Shown here piece after piece: positions 54,058 to 63,847 of a stretch of DNA of 64,000 nt. Below the pieces are notes generated by a model. The model saw only the letters and a list, made by a program, of their open reading frames with translations. It had not been told where the DNA came from and searched no databases. Origin of the DNA: Blattabacterium cuenoti. GTDB lineage: Bacteria; Bacteroidota; Bacteroidia; Flavobacteriales; Blattabacteriaceae. The translations under genes and the position numbers were made by a program. The stretch is from positions 164,286-228,285 of the forward strand of contig NZ_CP059200.1 in assembly GCF_014251755.1 (NCBI RefSeq), written 5' to 3'. Position 1 is the first letter of the stretch; each line of letters begins with the position of its first letter.

Positions 54058-54648
54058 TTATAATCGGATAAAATTTTCTAATATTTTATGTCCTACATAA
54101 GAAGATTTTTCGGGATGAAATTGTACAGCATAAAAATTATTTTTTTGCAGTGCAGCACTGTAAGTGATTATATATTCCGTTTTTGCTGTTGTGTATTTTC
54201 CTAAAGGAACATAATAACTATGAACAAAATATTGATAACTCCCATTTGGAATATTTTCAAATAAAGGCCCTTTCAGTTTTTGTATTGTATTCCAACCTAT
54301 TTGAGGAATTTTTTCATTTTTATCTATAGATTGAAATTTTTTTACAAATAAATCAAAAATTCCTATGCATGGAGTACTGCTTTCTTCTGAAAACTTGCAA
54401 AGTAATTGCATGCCTAAGCATATTCCTAATACAGGTTGTTTTAATTCATATAAAAGTAAATCCAATTTTTTTTCTTTTAAATATTTCATAGCAAAATTTG
54501 CTTCTCCAACACCAGGCAAAATAATTTTTTCTGCATTTTGAATCAACTCTTTGGAATCTGTTACCTTCGCTTGTATTCCTATTCTATCTAAAGAAAAAAG
54601 AACCGATTGTACATTTCCTGCAGGATATTTTATGATAATCGTTTTCAT
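54058..54648 (-). CDS. hisH: imidazole glycerol phosphate synthase glutaminase subunit
   Basis: Supplies ammonia to HisF from glutamine. The 196 residues have the nucleophile Cys in GICLGMQLL and His/Glu in FHPEKSS near the C-terminus. It lies upstream of hisA, in the usual HAF order. Confidence 0.95.
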   Translation of the reverse strand: MKTIIIKYPAGNVQSVLFSLDRIGIQAKVTDSKELIQNAEKIILPGVGEANFAMKYLKEKKLDLLLYELKQPVLGICLGMQLLCKFSEESSTPCIGIFDLFVKKFQSIDKNEKIPQIGWNTIQKLKGPLFENIPNGSYQYFVHSYYVPLGKYTTAKTEYIITYSAALQKNNFYAVQFHPEKSSYVGHKILENFIRL

Positions 54649-54663
54649 AATATTTTAAAATTT

Positions 54664-55830
54664 TTACAATATACCTTTCGTGCTAGGTATTTTAGTAGAA
54701 AAGTTTTTTTGCATTGCCATTTTTATAGCTCTTCCAAAACATTTAAAAATAGATTCTATTTTGTGATGATCATTTTTTCCTATAGCATGAATATGTAAAT
54801 TACATTTAGCCGATAAAGAAAAGGATTTAAAAAAGTGAAAAAACATTTCAGTGGAAATTTTTCCTATTTTTTCTCTGAAAAATTTGACCTTCCATATCAA
54901 CTGACTTCTTCCTCCAAGATCTAATGAAATTGTAGCTAAACTCTCATCCATAGGAAGAGAATAAAATCCATAACGCTCTATTCCTATTTTATTTTCCAAA
55001 GCTTGATAAAAACTTTCACCTAAAGTAATTCCGATGTCTTCTATAGTATGATGATCATCTACATAAAGATCTCCTTTTGTTTGAATATTCAAATCTATAG
55101 AACTATGAAAAGCTATTTGTTGTAGAAGATGATCAAAAAAACCCAGTCCTGTTTGAATATGAGATTTACCCTTTCCATAAATAGAAATAGTAATTTTAAC
55201 ATTTGTTTCTAATGTTGTTCGTTGATGACTAAATTTTTTAGTTGTGATAGATGATAAATATTCATAAATTTTTTTCCAACTATCTGTTTTTAAGGATATT
55301 ATTTTTTTAAGATATTTTTTATCTATACTAGAATAGTAATCTTTTTCTTCTTTTGTTAAATTTTGATAATGATGATTATTTTTTATCCATATAGACTTAC
55401 ATTCTAGATTTTTAGCTAACAAAACATCTGTTAATCTATCTCCAATTACAAAAGATTTTGAAATGTTGTAAAAATCAGATTTTAAATAATTTTTAAGCAT
55501 TCCGATACCCGGTTTTCTATTGGGTGATTTTTCTTCTGGAAAAGTCCTATCTATATGAACAGAAGTAAAATGAATTCCCTCAGTTTTTAAAATATTTAAT
55601 ATATGATTATGTATAGGCCAAAAAATTTTATCAGGAAATTGATCTGTCCCCAAACCATCTTGATTAGTTATCATAACTAAATCGTAATTCAATTCTTGCA
55701 CGATTTTTGACAAAAAAAATATTACTTTGGGATAAAAATGAATTTTATCAATAGAATCAATTTGATAAGTGGGAGGATTTTCTTGTATTAAAGTTCCATC
55801 TCTATCAATAAACAATATTTTTTTCATCAT
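54664..55830 (-). CDS. hisB: bifunctional histidinol phosphatase / imidazoleglycerol-phosphate dehydratase
   Basis: HisB of the fused enterobacterial/Bacteroidetes form. The 388 residues contain an N-terminal HAD phosphatase (FIDRDGTLIQENP) and a C-terminal IGP dehydratase (HHTIEDIGITLGE, DDHH-type and HHKIES metal sites). It overlaps hisC by four bases. A 17-base near-palindrome (55664-55680) is within it. Confidence 0.95.
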   Translation of the reverse strand: MMKKILFIDRDGTLIQENPPTYQIDSIDKIHFYPKVIFFLSKIVQELNYDLVMITNQDGLGTDQFPDKIFWPIHNHILNILKTEGIHFTSVHIDRTFPEEKSPNRKPGIGMLKNYLKSDFYNISKSFVIGDRLTDVLLAKNLECKSIWIKNNHHYQNLTKEEKDYYSSIDKKYLKKIISLKTDSWKKIYEYLSSITTKKFSHQRTTLETNVKITISIYGKGKSHIQTGLGFFDHLLQQIAFHSSIDLNIQTKGDLYVDDHHTIEDIGITLGESFYQALENKIGIERYGFYSLPMDESLATISLDLGGRSQLIWKVKFFREKIGKISTEMFFHFFKSFSLSAKCNLHIHAIGKNDHHKIESIFKCFGRAIKMAMQKNFSTKIPSTKGIL

Positions 55831-56933
55831 ATTTCTATTTTTTGAATGGAATATTTTCGAATTTGATCTATTAAATACTCATTTTCTTCATGAGTTCCTA
55901 CTGTGATTCTTAAACAATTTTTACATAAAATGATTTTTGAACGATCTCTAACAAAAATTTTCTTTTTTATAAGATATTGATAAAGATTTTTTGAAGAGAA
56001 ATTGATTTTCGCTAATAAAAAATTAGCAGAACTAGGATATACTTTTTGTATGATAGGAATTTTTCTTAAGGACTTTTTCATATATTCTCTTTCTGCAAGA
56101 ATGTTTTTTAAATGAAAAAAAAATAAATCTCTATTTTCTAAAGCTTTTAAAGCTATTTCTTGAGAAAGAAGACTGATATTGTATGGATATTTTACTTTAT
56201 TCATCCACCGAATGATGGATTCAGAAGCAATGGCCATTCCTATTCTTAATCCTGCTAAACCCCAAGATTTAGAAAGCGTTTGTAGAATGATTAAATTGGG
56301 ATATTTATCAATTTCCATTGATAAAGATTTTTGATTTGAAAAATCTATATATGCCTCATCTAAAACAACAATTCCTGTAAATTTTTTTGTTATTTTTTCT
56401 ATATCTTCTCTTTTTATATCATTTCCAGTAGGATTATTGGGAGAACAAATAAAAATAATTTTGCTATTTGGATTCAAAACTTTTTTTATTTTATCTAAAT
56501 TTAATTGATAATATTTTTCTGTAAGAAAAATTTTTTTAACATCGACTCCATGAATTTTTCCACTTATTTCATACATACCGTAAGTAGGAGGAAAGATAAT
56601 GGCGTGATCTACTTTTGGACGAGAAAAAATACGATAGACCAAATCAATAATTTCGTCACTTCCATTTCCTAAAAATATCTGAGATGGAGAAACATTTTTA
56701 AAATCTGATATTTTTTCTTTCAATTCCTTTTGTAAAGGATCCGGATATCTGTTATAAGAATTTAAAAAAGATAAAGGAGAACCAAAAGAATTTTCATTAG
56801 CATCCAAAAAAATAGAATTTTTTTCTTTATGATGTTCTGTTCTAGCAGATATATAAGGATCCAGACTTAAAATATTCTCTCTGATTAGAGAATTCAAATT
56901 AAACTTATTCATGCATTGACATTTAAAACTCAT
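55827..56933 (-). CDS. hisC: histidinol-phosphate aminotransferase
   Basis: PLP enzyme transferring the amino group to imidazole-acetol phosphate. The 368 residues include YPDPLQKELKEKI, NGSDEIIDL, SPNNPTGN, and the cofactor Lys in TLSKSWGLAGLRIG. It overlaps hisD by 11 bases at its 5' end and hisB by four at its 3' end. A 9-bp stem with a 4-base loop is at 56304-56325. Confidence 0.94.
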   Translation of the reverse strand: MSFKCQCMNKFNLNSLIRENILSLDPYISARTEHHKEKNSIFLDANENSFGSPLSFLNSYNRYPDPLQKELKEKISDFKNVSPSQIFLGNGSDEIIDLVYRIFSRPKVDHAIIFPPTYGMYEISGKIHGVDVKKIFLTEKYYQLNLDKIKKVLNPNSKIIFICSPNNPTGNDIKREDIEKITKKFTGIVVLDEAYIDFSNQKSLSMEIDKYPNLIILQTLSKSWGLAGLRIGMAIASESIIRWMNKVKYPYNISLLSQEIALKALENRDLFFFHLKNILAEREYMKKSLRKIPIIQKVYPSSANFLLAKINFSSKNLYQYLIKKKIFVRDRSKIILCKNCLRITVGTHEENEYLIDQIRKYSIQKIEI

Positions 56934-58224
56934 TTTTTAATCGAATATTAATAGATTTTTTATGTGCCAATAATCCTTCTTCAGAAGATAAAATATTGAT
57001 GCATTCTGATAAATTTTTCAATCCTTTCTTAGATATTTTTTGAAAAGTGATTTTTTTTATAAAACTATCTATAGATACTCCACTATAAAATTTGGCATAA
57101 CCATAGGTAGGAAGAACATGATTGGTTCCGGAAGCATAATCTCCTGCACTAACTGGAGAATAATTTCCTAAAAAAACAGATCCAGCGTTAGTTACTTTTT
57201 CCCCCCAATAAGAAGCATTTTTACAATTTATGATTAAATGTTCTGGAGCAATTTGATTGATTAGAGTCAAGCATTCATCTAAAGATGTAAGAACAATTAT
57301 TTTGCTTTTTTTCAAAGATTTTTTAACAATATCTTGTTTTTTATCAATATCTAAAAATTGTTTTTTTAATTCTTTTTTCACTTTTTCTATCCAAAATTGA
57401 TTGTTTGGAGTGACCAATAGAATATAACTATCTGGATCATGTTCTGATTGGGACAATAAATCAGACGCAACAAATTCTGGATTTGCTGTCTCATCAGCCA
57501 TAATTGCTACTTCTGAAGGACCAGCAGGTATATCTATGGATACAATTCCTCTTTGGGATACAATTTGTTTCGCTATTGTAACATAAGAATTTCCTGGACC
57601 AAATATTTTATATACAGAAGAAATGCTTTCTGTTCCATAGGCCATAGCTGCAATAGCTTGAGCTCCTCCTACTTTATATATACGTGTAATTCCTACATAT
57701 CTAGCTGTATAGAGAATAGACGGATGAATTTCTCCATTTTTATTTGGAGGACTACATAATATAATGTTTTTACATCCTGATAAAATTCCAGGAATTCCTA
57801 ACATTAATACAGTGGAAAACAAAGGAGAAGAACCTCCTGGGATATAAAAACCGACTTTTTCTATGGGAATAATTTTTCTCCAACAAAAAACTCCTTTTGA
57901 AATTTCTATTGGAGTTTCTTCATGTATTTGTTTTTGATGAAAACATTGTATATTCTGATAGGCGATTTCAATAGATTTTTTGAAACAATTTGAAATTTGC
58001 ATATCAGCTTTATTGAAATCTTCTTCTGTTACTTGAATCTGTTTTATATCTGTATGATCATATTTTCTTGTATAAGTTTTTAAAGCGACATCTCCGTAAT
58101 TCTTAACATTATCAATAATAGGAGTAACTGAATTCTTTAAATGAGAAATATTTTGTAAGGTTCTATTTGAAATAGAATTCCATATTTCGCATGTGGGATG
58201 AATATATACTTGAATCATATCCAT
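56923..58224 (-). CDS. hisD: histidinol dehydrogenase
   Basis: Last two oxidations to histidine. The 433 residues contain [47 protein letters not shown] and SQSEHDPDS, all typical. Zn-binding residues Gln/His lie in SQSEHD. Starts at 58224, or two codons further. Confidence 0.96.
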   Translation of the reverse strand: MDMIQVYIHPTCEIWNSISNRTLQNISHLKNSVTPIIDNVKNYGDVALKTYTRKYDHTDIKQIQVTEEDFNKADMQISNCFKKSIEIAYQNIQCFHQKQIHEETPIEISKGVFCWRKIIPIEKVGFYIPGGSSPLFSTVLMLGIPGILSGCKNIILCSPPNKNGEIHPSILYTARYVGITRIYKVGGAQAIAAMAYGTESISSVYKIFGPGNSYVTIAKQIVSQRGIVSIDIPAGPSEVAIMADETANPEFVASDLLSQSEHDPDSYILLVTPNNQFWIEKVKKELKKQFLDIDKKQDIVKKSLKKSKIIVLTSLDECLTLINQIAPEHLIINCKNASYWGEKVTNAGSVFLGNYSPVSAGDYASGTNHVLPTYGYAKFYSGVSIDSFIKKITFQKISKKGLKNLSECINILSSEEGLLAHKKSINIRLKNEF

Positions 58225-58240
58225 ATTTCTATTTTATTAT

Positions 58241-59098
58241 TTATAGTATAATTTTTTCTATCGGGAGTACTAATATATCTTGAGCTCCAAGTGATTTTAA
58301 GTTTTCTATTATTCCCCAAAAATCATTTTCATTGACGACAGAATGCACGGAACTACATTTTGTATTTGCTAAAGGTAGAATAACTGGACTTTTAATTCCT
58401 GGAAGATAAGATATTATTTTTTCTAATTTTTCATTAGAAACGTTTAATAGAATATATTTATTATTTTTAGCTTTTTTTACAGCTCTAATTCGGAATAAAA
58501 ATTTTTCCATTATGATGTTTTGTGTAGAGTCTAAATGGAGATGTGAAGCCAATACTGCTTCAGATTGAAGAACCGTTTCTACTTCTTTTAATCCGTTCAT
58601 AAAAAGTGTGGAACCACTACTTACTAAATCACAAATACAATCGGCTAACCCTATTCCAGGAGCGATTTCGACTGCTCCAGATATTTCGTGAATTTCTGCA
58701 TTTATATATCTTTTTTTAAAAAATTCCCTAACCAAAAAAGGATAACTTGTAGCAATTCGTTTTCCATCCAAATCTTGGATATTATTATAAGATAAAGATT
58801 TAGGAACAGCTATAGAAAGTCTGCATTGTCCAAATCCCAAAGTTTCTTTGATTTTTATCCTTTTTCTTTTTTCTAAAAGAACATTTTTTCCTACAATTCC
58901 TATATCAGCTACTCCATCTTCTAAATATTGAGGAATATCATCATCTCTAAGAAAAAGGATTTCTAGTGGAAAATTAAGAGCCGTTGTTTTTAACTTATCT
59001 ATTCCAATATTAATTTCAATACTGCAATCTTTCAGTAATTTGATAGAATCGTCATAAAGACGACCTGATTTTTGAATTGCTATTTTAAGTTTATCCAT
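58241..59098 (-). CDS. hisG: ATP phosphoribosyltransferase, long form
   Basis: First, feedback-controlled step of histidine synthesis. The 285 residues are the long HisG with catalytic domains I-II (MDKLKIAIQKSGRLYDDS, DIGIVGKNVL, EVAPG-type EIAPGIGLADCI) and the C-terminal ACT-like regulatory domain. HisZ is not needed. First in the his operon, after the leader hairpin. Confidence 0.96.
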   Translation of the reverse strand: MDKLKIAIQKSGRLYDDSIKLLKDCSIEINIGIDKLKTTALNFPLEILFLRDDDIPQYLEDGVADIGIVGKNVLLEKRKRIKIKETLGFGQCRLSIAVPKSLSYNNIQDLDGKRIATSYPFLVREFFKKRYINAEIHEISGAVEIAPGIGLADCICDLVSSGSTLFMNGLKEVETVLQSEAVLASHLHLDSTQNIIMEKFLFRIRAVKKAKNNKYILLNVSNEKLEKIISYLPGIKSPVILPLANTKCSSVHSVVNENDFWGIIENLKSLGAQDILVLPIEKIIL

Positions 59099-59121
59099 AA
59101 TCCAATACAGGAAAAAATAAT

Positions 59122-59145
59122 AAAAGCTTACTCTTGTAAGCTTTT
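59122..59145 (-). terminator. terminator-like hairpin in the his operon leader
   Basis: A 10-bp perfect stem, aaaagcttac on the minus strand with its complement, closed by a 4-base loop. On the minus strand it is followed by attatttttt and ends 24 bases before hisG. Its position between a promoter-like element and hisG suggests attenuation of the operon. On the + strand no gene lies upstream to terminate. Confidence 0.6.
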
Positions 59146-59166
59146 GATTTTAGTAGATTCATGCAT
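59128..59166 (-). promoter_or_regulatory. possible 12-codon leader ORF in the his leader
   Basis: ATG-CAT-GAA then nine further codons reads MHESTKIKSLQE and stops inside the hairpin. Only one His codon is present, so classical stalling is not obvious. A three-codon ATG-CAT-TAA lies just before it (59168-59176). Low certainty that either is translated. Confidence 0.2.
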
Positions 59167-59181
59167 CTTAATGCATCACAA

Positions 59182-59189
59182 CAAATATA
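59182..59189 (-). promoter_or_regulatory. candidate -7 element TATATTTG of the his operon
   Basis: Perfect minus-strand TAnnTTTG, 93 bases before hisG and upstream of the hairpin. A start at about 59175-59178 would give a leader of about 80 bases. No good -33 match. Confidence 0.5.
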
Positions 59190-59275
59190 AAAACTATTTT
59201 GAATATTTTATAATTAATATAATTAACCTTGTTGAATTACTTAGTCTATTTTTTTAAATTAAAAATTAAAAAAAA

Positions 59276-60037
59276 ATGAAAATTATCAGTTATAATATAA
59301 ATGGAATTCGATCTGGAATTAATAAAGGATTATTAAATTGGATTGAAACAAATCAACCAGATGTTTTATGTTTACAGGAAATAAAAGCTTTTCCAGAACA
59401 AATAGATACAAATATTTTTGAAAAATTAGGCTATAATCATTATTGGTGTCCTTCAAAAAGGAAAGGATATAGTGGAGTAGGGATTTTATGCAAAAAAAAA
59501 CCTATTCATGTAGAATACGGAATAGGATTGAATTCTATAGATGAAGAAGGAAGAGTATTACGTATAGATCTAAAAAATCTATCAATAATTAGTCTTTATC
59601 TTCCTTCAGGAAATGATATGATGAAAAGACTGAATTTTAAATTTTTTTTTATGAAAAAATTTTTTTTACATATAAAAAAAATAAAAGATCAATTGAATAA
59701 TCTTATTATTTGTGGAGATTATAATATTTGTCATCATGAAATTGATATTTATGATCCTATTCGGAATCAAAACATTTCTGGTTTTTTACCAAAAGAAAGA
59801 AAGTGGATGACTCATTTTATGAATTTAGGATTTATAGATAGTTTTAGAAATTTTGTTCAAAAAGCGCATCATTACAGTTGGTGGAGTTATCGTTATAACG
59901 CTAGAAAAAATAATAAAGGGTGGAGAATTGATTATGCTATGGTTAGTAATTCCTTAAAAAAAAAAATGAGAAAAGCTTATCTCCTTCCGGAGGTTAAGTA
60001 TTCCGATCATTGTCCTGTTGTGCTAGATATTTGTTAA
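59276..60037 (+). CDS. xth: exodeoxyribonuclease III
   Basis: AP endonuclease and 3' exonuclease for base excision repair. The 253 residues start MKIISYNINGIRSGINKGLL and include QEIKAF, GVGILCK, GDYNICHHEIDI and the terminal YSDHCPVVLDI. The DNA repair set visible in this window is small, so retention is notable. The 177 bases before it also contain the his leader. Confidence 0.95.
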   Translation: MKIISYNINGIRSGINKGLLNWIETNQPDVLCLQEIKAFPEQIDTNIFEKLGYNHYWCPSKRKGYSGVGILCKKKPIHVEYGIGLNSIDEEGRVLRIDLKNLSIISLYLPSGNDMMKRLNFKFFFMKKFFLHIKKIKDQLNNLIICGDYNICHHEIDIYDPIRNQNISGFLPKERKWMTHFMNLGFIDSFRNFVQKAHHYSWWSYRYNARKNNKGWRIDYAMVSNSLKKKMRKAYLLPEVKYSDHCPVVLDIC

Positions 60038-60048
60038 TAATGAAATAA

Positions 60049-60121
60049 TGACCTGACTGGGATTCGAACCCAGGACCCTTACATTAAAAGTGTAATGCTC
60101 TACCAGCTGAGCTATCAGGTC
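60049..60121 (-). tRNA. trnK: tRNA-Lys (anticodon TTT)
   Basis: 73 bases on the minus strand folding into a full cloverleaf: acceptor GACCTGA/TCAGGTC, D arm GCTC, anticodon stem TTACA/TGTAA with loop CTTTTAA and anticodon TTT at 60086-60088, T arm CTGGG with TTCGAAT. No CCA is encoded after discriminator A, so it depends on the CCA-adding enzyme. A TATATTTG element lies 40 bases upstream. Confidence 0.97.
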
Positions 60122-60160
60122 TTGAATATTTATTTTTATCAAATAGTGATTAATTAAAAG

Positions 60161-60168
60161 CAAATATA
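60161..60168 (-). promoter_or_regulatory. candidate -7 element TATATTTG of tRNA-Lys
   Basis: Perfect minus-strand TAnnTTTG in the gap between tRNA-Lys and the divergent aroK, giving a 5' leader of about 30 bases that would be removed by RNase P. Confidence 0.45.
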
Positions 60169-60187
60169 CTATAATTTTTATGTTTTT

Positions 60188-60703
60188 ATGAAAATCACTT
60201 TAATTGGATATATGGGAAGTGGAAAAACTACTATAGGAAAAATGTTATCCCAAGAATTAAATTTGAATTTTTATGATTTGGATGCTATTCTTGTTGAAGA
60301 AAGTAAAAATGATTCTATTTTTAATCTTTTTAAAAAGAAAGGAGAACTTTTTTTTAGAAATAGAGAACATTCTCTGTTAAAAACAATTTTAAAACAAAAA
60401 AATAAATACGTTTTATCGGTTGGAGGAGGGACTCCTTGTTTTTATAACAATATTTATTTGTTAAACAAATATTCAAATACATTTTATTTGAAAACGGATA
60501 GTTATACTTTATTTAAAAGGTTATTCTTAGAAAAGGAGACAAGACCTTTAATTTCTCATTTATCTAAAAATGAATTATTTATATTTATTATCAAACATTT
60601 ATCGAAAAGATCATATTTTTATGAAAAATCTTTGGAAAAAATAAATGTATACGGAAAATCCAAATACGATATAGTTCAAGAAATTGTTAAATCTGTTAGT
60701 TGA
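60188..60703 (+). CDS. aroK: shikimate kinase
   Basis: Phosphorylates shikimate for aromatic amino acids. The 171 residues contain the P-loop GYMGSGKTT (7-15), DLDAILVEES, SVGGGTPC and the RPLISH lid region. It precedes tilS by seven bases. Confidence 0.95.
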   Translation: MKITLIGYMGSGKTTIGKMLSQELNLNFYDLDAILVEESKNDSIFNLFKKKGELFFRNREHSLLKTILKQKNKYVLSVGGGTPCFYNNIYLLNKYSNTFYLKTDSYTLFKRLFLEKETRPLISHLSKNELFIFIIKHLSKRSYFYEKSLEKINVYGKSKYDIVQEIVKSVS

Positions 60704-60710
60704 AATAGTC

Positions 60711-62060
60711 ATGAAAAAAATATCATATAATCATTTTTTTATAGATAAAATTAAAAAATATTTTTTTTCGAATTCTTTGAATAAAATGAAAAAGAAAGTC
60801 TGTGTGGCTGTTAGCGGAGGATTAGACAGCATGGTTCTTATAAATTTGTTACTTGATATTCCTGAAATCGAATCAGAAGTAGCACATTGTAATTTTTCGT
60901 TAAGAGATCAAGAATCTAATGAGGATGAATTTTTTATAAGAAATTTTTGTGATAAACAAAATATAATATGTCATGTAAAAAAATTTGATACTTTAAATTT
61001 TTCTAAAAAATATAAATTATCTATACAAATGGCCGCTAGAAAACTTAGATATGATTGGTTTTCAAAATTGTTAGAAACAAATTCATATGAATACATGGTA
61101 TTAGGACATCATTTTGATGATTCTATAGAAACTTTTTTTATAAACGCTTTTAGGGGAACTGGAATTAAAGGATTATTGGGTATTCCCAAAAAAAATAAAA
61201 AAATTATTCGTCCTCTTTCTGATTTCAATAAAAAAGAAATTTTACATTATGCAAAAATAAAAAATATAAAATGGAGATTAGATCGTAGTAATCAAAATTT
61301 TAAATATTTAAGAAATAAAATTCGTTCAGTTTTATCTAAATTTTCTTCTTTTTCTTTTCACAATGGATTAAAAAAAACTATAAATCATCTTTATGATGAA
61401 AACTTTTTCATCGAACAAAAAATAGAAGAAATTCGTAAAGAAATTACAATAGAAAAAAAAGATGATCCATTTTTTTGGAAAATAGAATGTAAAAAGATAA
61501 AAGAATTGAATCCTTTGTCTTTTTATTTGTTTAAATTATTTTCTCCATATGGATTTAATGATATTCATAGTATGAAACATATGATTCATGCACAATCTGG
61601 AAAACAACTTATATCCAAAATCTATCGAATTATTAAAAGCAGAAATAATTGGGTTGTAATTCCCCATAAATCCTTATTAGAAAATATAAATAAGACTTAT
61701 ATAATCCCAAATCTAAAAATTTCTAAAAAAATGTTTTTACCTATTGATATCGAATTTTTTTTGAATCCAAAAAAAGAAAGTAAAAAAAATATGTGTTTAA
61801 TAGATTTTAATAAAATTCAATTTCCATTATTATTAAGAACATGGAGAAAAGGAGATTTCTTTTATCCTTTAAAAATGAAAGGGAAAAAAAAATTAAGTAA
61901 ATATTATAAAGAAAAGAAATTTTCTATTTTGAAAAAAGAACACACATGGTTATTAATTAACGGAAATGGATCTATAATTTTAATTCTAGGAAATCGTTTA
62001 GATGATAGATTCAAGGTTACAGAAAACACAAACAAAATATTAGGTATAACAAAAATATAA
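60711..62060 (+). CDS. tilS: tRNA(Ile)-lysidine synthase
   Basis: Changes C34 of tRNA-Ile(CAU) to lysidine. The ATG at 60711 gives 449 residues, against an upstream ATG inside aroK. It has the PP-loop SGGLDSMVL, LGHHFDD and the RNKIR motif, and a C-terminal lysidine domain (LLRTWRKGD). Essential for reading AUA codons, frequent in AT-rich genomes. Confidence 0.95.
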   Translation: MKKISYNHFFIDKIKKYFFSNSLNKMKKKVCVAVSGGLDSMVLINLLLDIPEIESEVAHCNFSLRDQESNEDEFFIRNFCDKQNIICHVKKFDTLNFSKKYKLSIQMAARKLRYDWFSKLLETNSYEYMVLGHHFDDSIETFFINAFRGTGIKGLLGIPKKNKKIIRPLSDFNKKEILHYAKIKNIKWRLDRSNQNFKYLRNKIRSVLSKFSSFSFHNGLKKTINHLYDENFFIEQKIEEIRKEITIEKKDDPFFWKIECKKIKELNPLSFYLFKLFSPYGFNDIHSMKHMIHAQSGKQLISKIYRIIKSRNNWVVIPHKSLLENINKTYIIPNLKISKKMFLPIDIEFFLNPKKESKKNMCLIDFNKIQFPLLLRTWRKGDFFYPLKMKGKKKLSKYYKEKKFSILKKEHTWLLINGNGSIILILGNRLDDRFKVTENTNKILGITKI

Positions 62061-62120
62061 TTGAGTTATTGTCTATCCATTTTACAATTTCAATTAGTAT
62101 TTTTTTTAATTTTGATTTAT

Positions 62121-63185
62121 ATGAAAATACACAATTTCAATGCAGGACCTTCGGTTCTACCGAAAGAAGTTGTAAAAAAATCAGCTCAATCTATAATTAA
62201 TTTTAATGGTTCGGGATTATCTTTACTTGAGATTTCTCATAGAAGTATAGATTTTTTAGAAATCATAGAAAAAGCTACTTTTTTAATAAAACGTATTATG
62301 AATTTAAATGACGATTATGCTATTTTATTTCTTCAAGGAGGAGCTACATTACAATTTTCAATGATTCCATACAATTTAATGAATCAAAAAGCTGCTTATT
62401 TAGATACAGGATTTTGGGCTTATAACGCGATTAAAGAAGCAAAAAAATTTGGAAAAGTAAAAGTTTTATTTTCCGGTAAAAATAAAAACTATACATATAT
62501 ATCAACAAATTATCATATACCATGTGATATGGATTATTTTCATTGTACATCTAATAATACAATAGTTGGAACACAAATGAAAATATTCCCTAAAACATCT
62601 ATTCCAATAGTTTGTGATATGTCTTCCGATATTTTTAGTAGAAAATTAAATTTTTGTCAGTTCGGGTTAATCTACGCCTCGGCACAAAAAAATGTAAGTT
62701 CTGCAGGAATGACTATTGTAATTGTGAAAAAAAATATTTTAGGAACAATCAGGAAAAACATTCCTTCTTATATGGATTATAAAATTCATATACAAAATAA
62801 TAGCATTTTAAATACTCCAAATGTTTTTTCTATTTATACTTCTATGTTGACTTTGAAATGGATAGAAAATAAAGGTGGTCTTTCTATTTTGGAAAAACAC
62901 AATCAGAAAAAAGCTCAATTATTATATGATGAAATAGATCAAAATAATTTATTTGAAAATAAAATACATAAAAAAAATCGTTCTAATATGAATGTTACCT
63001 TTTTTTTAAAAGAAAAAAATTTAGAAAAAGAATTCAATAAAATGTGGAAAAAAGAAAATATTGTAGGATTAGATGGACATAGATATTTAGGGGGATATCG
63101 TGCTAGTATATATAATGCACTTCCATTAGAAAGTATTCAATTTCTCATTGAAATCATGAAAGAATTCGAAAGAAAATTTTCATAA
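62121..63185 (+). CDS. serC: phosphoserine aminotransferase
   Basis: Makes phosphoserine from 3-phosphohydroxypyruvate and also serves pyridoxal phosphate synthesis. Start ATG 62121 (MKIHNFNAGPSVLPKEV) gives 354 residues; a TTG at 62061 is rejected. It has FLQGGATLQF, the cofactor Lys in YASAQKNVSSAG and GYRASIYNA at the C-terminus. The stop and the next start share one base. Confidence 0.95.
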   Translation: MKIHNFNAGPSVLPKEVVKKSAQSIINFNGSGLSLLEISHRSIDFLEIIEKATFLIKRIMNLNDDYAILFLQGGATLQFSMIPYNLMNQKAAYLDTGFWAYNAIKEAKKFGKVKVLFSGKNKNYTYISTNYHIPCDMDYFHCTSNNTIVGTQMKIFPKTSIPIVCDMSSDIFSRKLNFCQFGLIYASAQKNVSSAGMTIVIVKKNILGTIRKNIPSYMDYKIHIQNNSILNTPNVFSIYTSMLTLKWIENKGGLSILEKHNQKKAQLLYDEIDQNNLFENKIHKKNRSNMNVTFFLKEKNLEKEFNKMWKKENIVGLDGHRYLGGYRASIYNALPLESIQFLIEIMKEFERKFS

Positions 63186-63847
63186 TGAATCACATAATAG
63201 AAAATAGATTTTTTGGCATAAAAAAAATAATTCCAAAAAATGTGAAAATTTTAGCCGTTTCTAAAAATCAAGATATTTCTTCCATAAAACAATTATATAG
63301 ACTAGGACATAGAGATTTTGGAGAAAATTATATTCAAGAAATAGTGAAAAAATATAAAAAATTACCCAAAGATATTCGATGGCATATGATTGGAAGAATC
63401 CAAAGTAATAAATTAAAATATATAATACCTTTTATTCATTTAATTCATAGCGTACAAAATATAAAACAAATTAATATAATAAATAAAATAGCATTAAAAC
63501 ATAAAAAAACGATCAATTGTCTTTTACAAATCAAAATTTGTAATGATAAAAAGAAATCAGGAATCACTTTTCAAGAAGCTTCAAAAATATTGGAAAACAA
63601 AACTTTTAAAGAGATGAAAAATATAAAAATAATAGGAATAATGGGGATAGCTTCTTTTCAAGAATTAAAAAAAGTACATAATGAATTTTCATATTTACGT
63701 AAATTATATAATGAATATCAAAATAAGTACGGACATAACATTCTTTCTATGGGAATGAGCAGAGATTATAATATAGCTATAAAATATGGAAGTACAATTA
63801 TTAGACTAGGTACTTTAATTTTTGGTAATCGAAAAAAAACTATCTAA
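63185..63847 (+). CDS. yggS: PLP homeostasis protein, YggS family
   Basis: Binds pyridoxal phosphate; alanine racemase N-domain fold, no racemase activity known. The 220 residues show the PLP-Lys in ILAVSKNQ, FGENYIQE, HMIGRIQSNK and SMGMSRDYNIAI. It lies after the PLP enzyme serC with a one-base overlap, and its 3' end overlaps trpA by eight bases. Confidence 0.93.
   Translation: MNHIIENRFFGIKKIIPKNVKILAVSKNQDISSIKQLYRLGHRDFGENYIQEIVKKYKKLPKDIRWHMIGRIQSNKLKYIIPFIHLIHSVQNIKQINIINKIALKHKKTINCLLQIKICNDKKKSGITFQEASKILENKTFKEMKNIKIIGIMGIASFQELKKVHNEFSYLRKLYNEYQNKYGHNILSMGMSRDYNIAIKYGSTIIRLGTLIFGNRKKTI

Noticed and set aside
59122-59145. Reading the his leader hairpin as a + strand terminator
   Set aside because: No + strand gene ends there; the T run is on the minus strand in the direction of hisG.
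60684-60710. Longer tilS overlapping aroK
   Set aside because: Adds nine residues read from aroK; ATG 60711 is the better start just after the aroK stop.
62061-62120. TTG start for serC
   Set aside because: The hydrophobic extension is unlike SerC; ATG 62121 gives the conserved start.
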